This document shows positions 36,054-42,670 of a stretch of DNA of 45,354 nt, piece after piece. A program made the position numbers and the translations under genes. The DNA is from JBIOJB01 sp044450465. Lineage in GTDB: Bacteria; Chloroflexota; Dormibacteria; Dormibacterales; Dormibacteraceae. Position 1 is the stretch's first letter; each line of letters begins with the position of its first letter. The notes under the pieces were generated by a model. That model had not been told where the DNA came from. It saw nothing but the letters and a program-made list of their open reading frames with translations, and ran no database searches. Where the stretch lies: the NCBI GenBank assembly GCA_044450465.1, contig JBIOJB010000008.1, forward strand, positions 1 through 45,354, given 5' to 3'.

Positions 36054-36564
36054 GCTGGCGGCGGCGCTGCACCGGCTTCGGTCGGTGCTCGCGCGGCTCA
36101 AGGCTGAGCTCGAGGAAGCCGCGCTTGACGGCGTGCCGCCGCCCGCCGATCTGCTCAAGGCTGATTTGGAGGAAGCGCTGGAGCTGCTGGCCGCCGCCGA
36201 AAGCGTGATCTTCGGAACCATCTCGGTGCTGGTCGTCGATGACGACGCGCGGCTCGCCGATCTCACGGCGCGTGGCCTTCGCCGGCTGGGCTTCGAGGCG
36301 GAGCCCGGCACGATCCTGCGTCCATTGCGTCCGAACGAGGTGGTCGTTTTCGACCTCGGGATCGCACACCGATTGCGGGACACCGAGCGGGCTGCGTTGC
36401 GGAGTTCGCGGCCCATCGTGGTGACGGGAGGAGTCGACAGCGTGTCGCGTGCGCTGGCCGCGAGTCTCGACGCAAGCGATTACCTGGTGAAGCCGATCGA
36501 GCTGAACGACCTGGCCGCCGCCATCGGCAGGTGGTCGAAGGCTTCGAGGCGCGGAGATCACTAA
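36019..36564 (+). CDS. Short receiver-domain protein with N-terminal helix
   Basis: About 181 residues from GTG 36019. The N-terminal region is helical (PELAAALHRLRSVLARLKAELEEAAL, LLKADLEEALELLAAAESV). A receiver domain follows: SVLVVDDDARLADLTARGLRRLGF, Asp112 in VVVFDLGIAH, VTGG, and Lys158 in DYLVKPIELNDLAAAI. The beta-2/alpha-2 region is shorter than usual. No output domain is present. It overlaps the OmpR-type regulator by 35 bp, so it may act with it as a phosphate sink or partner; that is inference. The start is uncertain: an open frame extends to 35935 but that part shadows the neighbour. Confidence 0.72.
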   Translation: MESATDSSPNPELAAALHRLRSVLARLKAELEEAALDGVPPPADLLKADLEEALELLAAAESVIFGTISVLVVDDDARLADLTARGLRRLGFEAEPGTILRPLRPNEVVVFDLGIAHRLRDTERAALRSSRPIVVTGGVDSVSRALAASLDASDYLVKPIELNDLAAAIGRWSKASRRGDH

Positions 36565-36567
36565 GCT
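36562..36567 (+). promoter_or_regulatory. Predicted -10 element (TAAGCT) of the alpha/beta hydrolase gene
   Basis: TAAGCT begins at the TAA stop of the receiver gene and ends 7 nt before ATG 36575. The same hexamer precedes the NarL-type regulator gene at 41640. Confidence 0.4.
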
Positions 36568-36574
36568 CTGGACG

Positions 36575-37462
36575 ATGAAGTCATCAGAAGATGGGCTGAG
36601 TTATGAAGATGGGCGGCTCGAGCTATCCGATGGCCGCACGCTGGCATGGCGCTGGTGGGGAGAGCCCGACTGGACTCCGGTCCTGCGCCTGCAGGGGACT
36701 CCGGGTTCGAGGCTGATCCGGCATCCGCAGCCCTCAATCCAGCAGGGCCTTCGCGTGCGCTACCTCATGGCGGACCGGCCCGGTTTTGGGGGCTCCACCC
36801 GGCTGCCGGGCCGCGACATCGCGCAGTTCGCCGACGACCTGGCCGAGCTGCTCGATCACCACGGGATCGGGCAATTGCCAGTGATGGGAACGAGCGGCGG
36901 TGGCCCCCATGCGCTGGCGATCGCTGCCCGGCACCCGGAAAGAGTCAAGGCGGTCTCGGTCATCGTCGGCGCTTCACATCTCGAGCCCGACGAGGCAGGC
37001 CTGCAGGTGGGCGTGAACGCCGCAGGTTATGTGGCAGCCGGTCAGGGATGGGAGGCGTTGAACAGCCTGCTGGTGGAGGTTCGCGAGCGCCTGCTTGGCC
37101 AGGAGGGGATGGCGGGCGTCCTCTCCGATGCTCCCGCCACGGACCGGGCCATCATGGAGGATCGGGCCTGGAAGCGGATCAACCGTGGAAACGTCGCCGA
37201 GGCGCTGCGTCAGGGTTCCGAGGGTTGGACCGACGAGTCGATGGCCATCCACGGTGCGTGGGGCTTCGACCTCGCCTCCGTTCGAGGCGGTGTGACCTGG
37301 TGGCATGGCGATGACGACAAAAACGCTCCTTTGTCAGCGGCCAGGCGCGCGGCCGCGGAGCTCAAGAAGGTCGACCTTCACGTGTGGCACCAAGAGGGTC
37401 ACTTCGCGTCCCTCACCTACGACGAAGAGATCGTCCGGGAGCTGCTCAACCGGTCTGAGTAG
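36575..37462 (+). CDS. Alpha/beta-fold hydrolase
   Basis: A 295-residue cytosolic hydrolase. The nucleophile elbow is GTSGGG with Ser107, the acid is among D246-D248 in WWHGDDDKNAP, and the base is His276 in HQEGHFAS. The oxyanion region is RLQGTPGSRLIRHP, and DRPGFGGSTRLPGR is typical of the family. There is no signal peptide. Substrate cannot be predicted; related proteins include esterases and epoxide-hydrolase-like enzymes. It starts 10 bp after the receiver gene. The GT87-like gene begins directly after its stop. Confidence 0.9.
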   Translation: MKSSEDGLSYEDGRLELSDGRTLAWRWWGEPDWTPVLRLQGTPGSRLIRHPQPSIQQGLRVRYLMADRPGFGGSTRLPGRDIAQFADDLAELLDHHGIGQLPVMGTSGGGPHALAIAARHPERVKAVSVIVGASHLEPDEAGLQVGVNAAGYVAAGQGWEALNSLLVEVRERLLGQEGMAGVLSDAPATDRAIMEDRAWKRINRGNVAEALRQGSEGWTDESMAIHGAWGFDLASVRGGVTWWHGDDDKNAPLSAARRAAAELKKVDLHVWHQEGHFASLTYDEEIVRELLNRSE

Positions 37463-38692
37463 ATGAGACGGAGCTCATCTGCCGAAACAGGTAACATCGC
37501 ACGCTTGACCCCCGTTACCCATCTGAGGATGCGTCTCCTCCCGCGTCTCATTCATCGGTCAAGGATGCCCATGCGGCTGTGGCCGCTGTGGGTTTCGATA
37601 CTCGGCGCGCTGGCCGTGCGGAACTCGGCCGTCTACATCACCAACGTGGCAAATCTGTTCGGGCACAACGACTTCCGGCTCTACTACGCGGGGGCGGAGG
37701 TGGGTCTCCGTTACGGTTGGTCCGACATCTACGACGCGTCGCTGCACCAGGCGGCGGTGGCAGGGCTTCAGCCGGCTGGACCGTGGTATCCGCTCCTCAC
37801 GCCTGCGCCGATCACGTGGTTGGTGGCGCCGCTGACGCTGCTCGGCTACCCCGCCGCCTACTGGGTCTGGGTGGCCTTGAGCCTGACCGCCCTCGGCGCG
37901 GCCGCCTGGTATGCCCGCCCCCGCCAGCATTCGGCTTCCCTCTACTGGCTCTGGTGCGCAGCCTTGGGACCACTTTGGTTCTCGGCCTTCGAGGGCCAGG
38001 TCACGATCCTGGTCGTCGCGGCGATCCTCACCGGATGGCGACTGCTCGAGAACCGGCGCGACCTGCTCGGTGGGGCGATCCTGGCGGTCGCGCTGTTCAA
38101 GCCGTACCTGATCCTCCTGATTCCGCTGGCGCTCCTGGCGGCGGGCCGCTTCCGGGCGTTGTTTGGTTTCACGGCAGTAGCTGCAGCTGCCGGCGTCGGA
38201 ATGCTCGTAACGCTCCACCCAGACGGCATTCACGACTACCTGGTCACTTTGCTGGCACCGCAGGCGGCCGGGGAAAAGATTGAAACGCTCTACTACACGC
38301 TGGGCGGTGGGTCGTCGTTTGTGCTGATCGAGTGCCTTGTCGTGATCAGCGTGATCGTCGTTTCGACACAAGCACGCCGAGCCGCGGTGGCGTGGCCCGT
38401 CGTCGTCTCAGCGCTCCTGGGCTCATTCCTGCTGGCCGGCTACTGGCACCCACAGGACTATCTCGCCCTGGATGCCGCCGCCGCCATCATGTTGGGGGCC
38501 GGCCCGGCGGGGGCCGCGGTGGTGTTCGCGGCGGCGATGGCGATGGTGTGGACCCCCGCGAGCCCGCCTCTGTCGAACCGGGCGATGATCCTGTCGTGGT
38601 TGGTCATCGCGATTGCCCTGCTCGGGTATCTGGTGGTTCGAGCGGTGAGGCAGGCCGAGAGTCTGAGGTTTCCCACGAGACAGGCGGCCTGA
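37463..38692 (+). CDS. GT87-like integral membrane glycosyltransferase (DUF2029 type)
   Basis: Up to 409 residues with about nine to ten membrane helices. The first loop contains NDFRLYYAGAEVGLRYGWSDIYD, the typical acidic D-F-x-x-Y-Y motif of polyprenyl-phosphate-mannose-dependent GT87 enzymes. Later features are PWYPLLTPAPITWLVAPL, SAFEGQVTILVV, AVALFKPYLILLIPLALL and SYWHPQDY-like GYWHPQDYLALD. It probably adds a sugar to an extracytoplasmic lipid or glycan. ATG 37463 directly follows the upstream stop. However, TTG 37505, in frame and 7 nt after TAACAT, gives a 395-residue protein and may be the true start. Confidence 0.78.
   Translation: MRRSSSAETGNIARLTPVTHLRMRLLPRLIHRSRMPMRLWPLWVSILGALAVRNSAVYITNVANLFGHNDFRLYYAGAEVGLRYGWSDIYDASLHQAAVAGLQPAGPWYPLLTPAPITWLVAPLTLLGYPAAYWVWVALSLTALGAAAWYARPRQHSASLYWLWCAALGPLWFSAFEGQVTILVVAAILTGWRLLENRRDLLGGAILAVALFKPYLILLIPLALLAAGRFRALFGFTAVAAAAGVGMLVTLHPDGIHDYLVTLLAPQAAGEKIETLYYTLGGGSSFVLIECLVVISVIVVSTQARRAAVAWPVVVSALLGSFLLAGYWHPQDYLALDAAAAIMLGAGPAGAAVVFAAAMAMVWTPASPPLSNRAMILSWLVIAIALLGYLVVRAVRQAESLRFPTRQAA
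37492..37497 (+). promoter_or_regulatory. Possible -10 element (TAACAT) for the GT87-like gene
   Basis: TAACAT ends 7 nt before the in-frame TTG 37505. It would be internal to the longer reading from ATG 37463, so it bears on start choice. Confidence 0.4.
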
Positions 38693-38703
38693 GCCAGGCC
38701 GCC
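38683..38703. terminator. GC-rich hairpin at the end of the GT87-like gene
   Basis: A perfect 8-bp stem GGCGGCCT / AGGCCGCC with loop GAGCC spans the stop codon TGA (38690-38692). No T-run follows. It sits between convergent genes and could end transcription from either side. Confidence 0.45.
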
Positions 38704-38734
38704 CGTCCACCGTCGTTTGCCGCGGGAGCCGCGC

Positions 38735-39208
38735 TCAGTCGATGCTAAGCGGCGGACCCAGCAGCGTCATGTCGTACTTCTCGAACAGGGCCGCGATGAG
38801 CGACCGATCTGGGTTGGCGCCTCGCGACATCGGTCCCAGCTCCTCATAGAACTTATGTCCGCCTCCAGGCGTGTAGACGACGACGATCTCACCTGTCTGA
38901 TCTGTCAGGTTCAGAAAAGCATGAGGAACCCTGGACGGGAGATAGGCGAAGCCACCTTCCTCGCAGATGAAGGTCTCGTCTCCGATTCTGACCTTGTAGC
39001 GCCCCTTCAGGACTTGGATGGTTTCCTCCTGCTTGTGGTGAACGTGTAGCGGCGGGCCGCCGTGGGGCGCGACCTCGACGATGAAGTAGTCGAATGCCCC
39101 GCCGGTGTCCTCGCCAGTGACCTTGAAGATGAGATCGCGACCCGGGCCGGACTGGAGTCGCATGCCCTCCCCGGTCGCCAGGACTGTGTAGCGCGTTGTG
39201 GTTGCCAT
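38735..39208 (-). CDS. Cupin-domain protein
   Basis: A 157-residue single-domain cupin. Motif 1 reads GGPPLHVHHKQEETIQVLKGRYKV with the metal-binding His/His/Glu set. Motif 2 is GGFAYLPSRVPHAFLN, with a final His. Small cupins of this type include dioxygenases and isomerases, or act as sensors; the substrate is unknown. ATG 39208 has AGGAGG seven bases upstream. A strong promoter lies under a palindrome shared with the divergent MarR gene, so expression is probably MarR-controlled. Confidence 0.88.
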   Translation of the reverse strand: MATTTRYTVLATGEGMRLQSGPGRDLIFKVTGEDTGGAFDYFIVEVAPHGGPPLHVHHKQEETIQVLKGRYKVRIGDETFICEEGGFAYLPSRVPHAFLNLTDQTGEIVVVYTPGGGHKFYEELGPMSRGANPDRSLIAALFEKYDMTLLGPPLSID

Positions 39209-39238
39209 GTCTCGCCCTCCTGAATTTGCCGCAGTAAT

Positions 39239-39263
39239 TAGGCCCCATACTATCTGGGGCCTA
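39239..39263. promoter_or_regulatory. Palindromic operator between cupin and MarR genes
   Basis: A perfect 9-bp inverted repeat, TAGGCCCCA, 7-nt spacer, TGGGGCCTA, covers the -10 and part of the spacer of the cupin promoter. It also lies just upstream of the MarR -10. Size and symmetry suit a MarR dimer. Confidence 0.75.
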
Positions 39264-39275
39264 GCGAGTTGTCAA
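39247..39275 (-). promoter_or_regulatory. Cupin gene promoter
   Basis: On the minus strand TTGACA (39275-39270), exactly 17 nt, then TAGTAT (39252-39247). This is the best -35/-10 pair in the window. Its -10 lies inside the palindrome. Confidence 0.8.
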
Positions 39276-39281
39276 GCGCCT

Positions 39282-39287
39282 TATAAT
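39282..39287 (+). promoter_or_regulatory. Predicted -10 element (TATAAT) of the MarR gene
   Basis: A consensus TATAAT lies 14 nt before ATG 39302. The -35 position falls within the right arm of the palindrome, which suggests autoregulation. Confidence 0.65.
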
Positions 39288-39301
39288 CAGGTGCCAAACT
39301 G

Positions 39302-39778
39302 ATGGAATCACCGATCCGGGTCGGCGAGGACTTCGCCAAGGACTACCCAGACGCCAGTGCATCGGCCACGGAGTGTGCGATGAACCTCGCCCGGGCAGGT
39401 GACCTGGTTCTCAGCCGCGTTGCGGGGGCGCTTCAGCCGCTCGATGTCAGCCCTGCGGGCGGGCTCGTGTTGGGGATCCTCAAGGATGCCGGCGGGCCAT
39501 GCCCCCCGAATTACATCAGCGAGCGGTTAATCGTCAGCCGGGCCACCGTGACCGGGGTTCTGGACACGCTGGCGAAGCGCGGTCTGGTGCGCCGGGAGCA
39601 GCATCCCACCGACCGGCGCATGGTGCTGGTGCACCTCACCAAGGCTGGGGCTCGCATGGCCGACAGGGTCCGCCGTACAGTCCACCGCGGGGAGGCGGAG
39701 TGGATGAGCGCGTTGAACCAGCATGAGCGAGCTCAGCTGATCGAGCTCCTCGGAAAGCTTCAGAGGAGCCTGACCTAA
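39302..39778 (+). CDS. MarR-family transcriptional regulator
   Basis: A 158-residue winged-helix regulator. The N-terminal helix precedes LDVSPAGGLVLGILKDAGG, the recognition region PNYISERLIVSRATVTGVLDTLAKRGLVRREQHPTDRRMVLVHLTKAG with the typical DRR wing, and a C-terminal dimerisation helix. Such proteins repress divergent genes and release DNA on binding small phenolic or oxidising ligands. The divergent cupin and the palindrome between the genes make a self-contained regulatory pair. The 3' end converges on the PH-like membrane protein with a 3-bp gap. Confidence 0.92.
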   Translation: MESPIRVGEDFAKDYPDASASATECAMNLARAGDLVLSRVAGALQPLDVSPAGGLVLGILKDAGGPCPPNYISERLIVSRATVTGVLDTLAKRGLVRREQHPTDRRMVLVHLTKAGARMADRVRRTVHRGEAEWMSALNQHERAQLIELLGKLQRSLT

Positions 39779-39781
39779 TAG

Positions 39782-40225
39782 TCACTCGACCGGAAGGTTG
39801 AGAGTGGTCCGAATCTGCTCAAGTTGGTCATCGCTGAACGAATCCCAAGAGAGACTGAGTTGTGCGCGGCCCGCCTCATCGACTAACAAGATCTTGGTCA
39901 GGCCAAAGCGACGCGCTGTTACCCACTTGGCGAGACCGTCGCGATCGCATCGAGTTGACCTCCTCAGTGCGTCGCGCGACTCCACATACTGTGGCCCGAC
40001 TACGACGCGCGAGTTGATCGCCTTCGCCGTGTAGGGGCCCCCAAAGATCACCAACAAGAACAGAGCAACAGCAGCCCAGCTGGAAAGAGATACTCCGCGA
40101 AAGACGACCAAAACCAAAGTTAACGGCACGAGCAATAGCACGATGCTGGGGCGCCTGACGCGTTTTGCCCAGTCCGGTGCCAGGAGGCGGGGCGATGACC
40201 GAATGACTAAATTGCCATCCATCAA
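39782..40225 (-). CDS. Small membrane protein with PH-like C-terminal region
   Basis: About 147 residues. The N-terminus is followed by two membrane helices (SIVLLLVPLTLVLVVF and WAAVALFLLVIFGGPYTAKAI). The C-terminal ~75 residues resemble a small bacterial PH-like fold (SRVVVGPQYVESRDALRRST, LAKWVTARRFGLTKILLVDE, LSLSWDSFSDDQLEQIRTTL). The frame starts at TTG 40225 with ATG as the next codon (40222). Family assignment is weak; function unknown. Confidence 0.6.
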   Translation of the reverse strand: MMDGNLVIRSSPRLLAPDWAKRVRRPSIVLLLVPLTLVLVVFRGVSLSSWAAVALFLLVIFGGPYTAKAINSRVVVGPQYVESRDALRRSTRCDRDGLAKWVTARRFGLTKILLVDEAGRAQLSLSWDSFSDDQLEQIRTTLNLPVE

Positions 40226-40269
40226 GTTGGCGCTTGCACCCTACCTCTCAAGTTCCACCCGAGCGGAGG

Positions 40270-41616
40270 TCAACTGGCGAATGGCGGAAGCATCATCGTG
40301 AAGATGGCGCCACGCCGACTTCCTTCGTAAATCAATTCGCCTTGGTGCTCCCGCACGACGCCGAAAGACATGAACAAGCCGAGCCCGGTCCCGCCTTCCT
40401 TGGTCGTGAAGTGGGGTTCGAAGAGGCGGTGGCGGTTCTCGTTGGGGACTCCAGGACCGTTGTCCGCGACGCTCACGTACGGCCAACCGTTGCTCCGCCG
40501 ACCCGTGTGCAGCTCTACGCGGCCATTGATCGGAGCCGCATCGATCGCGTTGTTGGCTAGATTCGTGATCACCTCTCTCAGCAGCAGCGGGTCGGCCCTC
40601 ACCTTGACGTCCTCGGACGATTCACGGACTGCAAGCTGCACCTCCTTGGGTCGTGCTCGTGGCCGGGCCATCGCCACGGCGCGGGTGACCAGTTCGTTGA
40701 GGTCGACCGGGTTCATTGAGTAGCTGACCCTCGGGGTGGCGCCTTGAGCGAGGTCGCGCAACACGGTCACGGCGTCGTTGGCCGCGGCAGTCGCGGTTTC
40801 CAGACTCTCTCGATCGATCGGATCAAGGCGGCGACCGTCGATCTCCTTGAGGTAACCGACTGCGGTGGCGACGTGGTTGCGAAGATTGTGGACGACCCCC
40901 TCAACTGCGCGGCTGTGGAAGAGGTGGCGGTCAGCGTCCGAGAGTTCAGATTCCAGGACACGTCGAACACGACGGCCGGAGATGGTGTCAGTCAGCGCGA
41001 GGGCCAGGACACAAACGATCGTCGCCAGAAAGTAGCCGAGCGCAGTGCCATCCAGGACGTAGCTGATCACGAGCGCGGCAAGCGAAAAGTAGGCAAACGC
41101 GACGAAGAAAGACGGATTGAATGTCCGAGTCGCCACCCTTAACGGGTCGACTCCACTCCTCACGCCTAATGCGAGCGTGATCAGCACGAGATTCGTGGCG
41201 GTGCACACAGCGACTACCGCCAACCTGGAGGCGAGCATCGGAAAATGGCTCGGGAGCATGGCGGCTCGAAAAAGCGCACCGACGCACGCCATCGCGGCCG
41301 ATGAAGCCGCATTAACTAGGATCGCAAATGGCCCTCGCTTCAGAAAGGACGCCGACGAGGCAATTCCCACAAACGTCGCGTCCGCTGGACTCAACAGCAG
41401 GGCCGACGAGAAGACCGCGATTGCATTGAGGCTCAGCCGCCCCAGCCCAATCGGCACCTGTGGGACATTGAGGAGCGCGGCAGCAAGGCAAAGGTAGGCA
41501 ATCTCGAGAGTCGAGTCTGACCCCGTGGCAAAAGTGCTACCAAATGCGATATTAAGTGCCAGGACAACTGTCGCCAGCGCCGCCACGTAACCGTATGACA
41601 GGGCACTTCCTCGCAT
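40270..41616 (-). CDS. Membrane histidine kinase
   Basis: A 448-residue kinase from ATG 41616. The first ~240 residues hold six to eight membrane helices (for example YVAALATVVLALNIAFG, AIAVFSSALLLSPADA, AYFSLAALVISYVL) with no extracytoplasmic domain, so it probably senses within the membrane. The phosphoacceptor helix is atypical: HSRAVEGVVHNLRNHVATAVGYL. The ATPase domain is complete: NLANNAIDAAPI, VSVADNGPGVPNENRHRLFEPHFTTK and GGTGLGLFMSFGVV. The longer frame to 41706 would overlap the divergent regulator. It shares a 23-bp promoter gap with that regulator gene. Confidence 0.88.
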   Translation of the reverse strand: MRGSALSYGYVAALATVVLALNIAFGSTFATGSDSTLEIAYLCLAAALLNVPQVPIGLGRLSLNAIAVFSSALLLSPADATFVGIASSASFLKRGPFAILVNAASSAAMACVGALFRAAMLPSHFPMLASRLAVVAVCTATNLVLITLALGVRSGVDPLRVATRTFNPSFFVAFAYFSLAALVISYVLDGTALGYFLATIVCVLALALTDTISGRRVRRVLESELSDADRHLFHSRAVEGVVHNLRNHVATAVGYLKEIDGRRLDPIDRESLETATAAANDAVTVLRDLAQGATPRVSYSMNPVDLNELVTRAVAMARPRARPKEVQLAVRESSEDVKVRADPLLLREVITNLANNAIDAAPINGRVELHTGRRSNGWPYVSVADNGPGVPNENRHRLFEPHFTTKEGGTGLGLFMSFGVVREHQGELIYEGSRRGAIFTMMLPPFAS

Positions 41617-41627
41617 GTTCTTCTTGT

Positions 41628-41633
41628 TAAGCT
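41628..41633 (+). promoter_or_regulatory. Predicted -10 element (TAAGCT) of the NarL-type regulator gene
   Basis: TG-T-TAAGCT forms an extended -10-like sequence. It ends exactly 6 nt before the ATC at 41640. The TAA is also the in-frame stop that bounds the reading frame. Confidence 0.5.
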
Positions 41634-41639
41634 GCAAGT

Positions 41640-42317
41640 ATCGCGAAGGCGGATCCCGCACGAAGGCCGTTTCGAGTGCTCGTCGTCGATGACAGCCTGC
41701 TCCCACGCGCGGCGGCCCGCGCGATGCTTAGTGGCGCGGCCGACCTCCAATTGGTGGGTGAGGCGTCGTCGGGACCGGAGGCGCTGCGATCCGTGGCCGC
41801 ACTCAAGGCGGACCTAGTGCTAATGGACGTTCATATGCCTGACATGGACGGCCCAGCCACTGCCAAAGCGCTGATTGGTCTATATCCTGAAATCAAGGTA
41901 GTAGCTTGGACCGTCTCTGAATCGAGCGATGACCTGCTCCGAATGATGAAAGTGGGCTGCTCGGGCTATGTGCTGAAGGACGTCGGCCCGACTGAACTGC
42001 ATCGTGCCCTCTTATCCGCGATGCGGAGCGAGAGCCCGGTTCCTCGTCGGATGATTCCCGATGTCCTTAGACGGGTGGCGGAATCGAGCCCTCTCCTGAC
42101 GGCCCAACCGATCCGTCTAACGACTCGCGAAATGGACGTTCTTCGAGGAGTGGCTAAGGGGCATACGACCAAGCGGCTGGCTAAGGACCTCGGCGTATCA
42201 GCTCCATCTATTGAGACTCACCTCCGCCACATTTTCCAGAAGCTGGGAGCAAGCAACCGAGGTGAGGCAGTCAGCACGGCTCTGAAGATTGGATTGATTA
42301 CGCTAGCCGACTTGTAG
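41640..42317 (+). CDS. NarL/FixJ-type response regulator, ATC at the likely start
   Basis: About 225 residues from ATC 41640. The receiver reads FRVLVVDDSLLPRAAARAML, the phosphoacceptor Asp63 is in LVLMDVHMPDMDG, and VVAWTVS and GYVLKDVGP complete the site. The LuxR-type HTH reads LTTREMDVLRGVAKGHTTKRLAKDLGVSAPSIETHLRHIFQKLGASNR. The first canonical start, GTG 41676, would begin inside beta-1 (VLVVDD) and drop the usual leading residues. The frame between the stop at 41628 and that GTG contains only ATC 41640 as a near-start. It is the likely partner of the divergent membrane kinase. Confidence 0.88.
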   Translation: MAKADPARRPFRVLVVDDSLLPRAAARAMLSGAADLQLVGEASSGPEALRSVAALKADLVLMDVHMPDMDGPATAKALIGLYPEIKVVAWTVSESSDDLLRMMKVGCSGYVLKDVGPTELHRALLSAMRSESPVPRRMIPDVLRRVAESSPLLTAQPIRLTTREMDVLRGVAKGHTTKRLAKDLGVSAPSIETHLRHIFQKLGASNRGEAVSTALKIGLITLADL

Positions 42318-42484
42318 CGTCATCAATTTCCATAACAACGCCTACTGGGTTTCCATCGCGTCGACTATGGAATTTGACGATTTCCCTCCACCCCGGCGTC
42401 CGGGACACTTGGAGCACCACCAAAGTGACTTGGAACTGGGCGACAACGACTTAGGGAAATCTCAGGGGATAGGAGGAAGCCAAG

Positions 42485-42556
42485 ATGGTGCGCATGTTCA
42501 AGCGACTGCTGCGGAGCGGAAACCGGCCGCGGGTAGTCGGACTCTGGGTCGTCTAA
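42485..42556 (+). CDS. Micro-ORF encoding a 23-residue basic/hydrophobic peptide
   Basis: ATG 42485 is preceded by AGGAGG (42471-42476) at an ideal 8-nt distance, the strongest ribosome binding site in this part of the window. The peptide begins MVRMFKRLLRSG, is rich in Arg/Lys, and ends in a hydrophobic GLWVV before TAA at 42554-42556. A perfect intrinsic terminator starts 23 bp later. It could be a small amphipathic membrane peptide, a leader peptide for the downstream gene, or the coding part of a dual-function RNA. No family is recognised. Confidence 0.5.
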   Translation: MVRMFKRLLRSGNRPRVVGLWVV

Positions 42557-42579
42557 CTAATCTCAGCTAACTCGTCGTC

Positions 42580-42606
42580 AAAGGCCCGCTAGTGCGGGCC
42601 TTTCTG
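42580..42606 (+). terminator. Rho-independent terminator after the micro-ORF
   Basis: A perfect 10-bp stem AAAGGCCCGC / GCGGGCCTTT (42580-42589 with 42594-42603) with loop TAGT is followed by TTTCTGCTTT. The A-tract on the other arm makes it potentially bidirectional. Confidence 0.88.
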
Positions 42607-42655
42607 CTTTGGTTGAACTTCCTGTAACTTGGGCTCTGACTCCACGCCAGAAGCA

Positions 42656-42661
42656 TAGAAT
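42656..42661 (+). promoter_or_regulatory. Predicted -10 element (TAGAAT) of the HD-GYP/MFS gene
   Basis: TAGAAT ends 9 nt before TTG 42671. It lies downstream of the terminator, so the fusion gene has its own promoter. Confidence 0.5.
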
Positions 42662-42670
42662 TCCAGCGTC

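Larger units (their letters stand above)
42318..42655. other. Intergenic region with a micro-ORF transcription unit
   Basis: About 340 bp between the regulator and the HD-GYP/MFS gene. The first 150 bases have no supported gene (a 67-codon frame at 42367-42570 lacks a ribosome binding site and family likeness). The second half holds a 23-codon ORF with a strong ribosome binding site and a perfect terminator, listed separately. Confidence 0.5.

Noticed and set aside
42367..42570. 67-codon ORF between the regulator and the fusion gene
   Set aside because: No ribosome binding site, low-complexity composition, no family likeness; it overlaps the better-supported micro-ORF in another frame.
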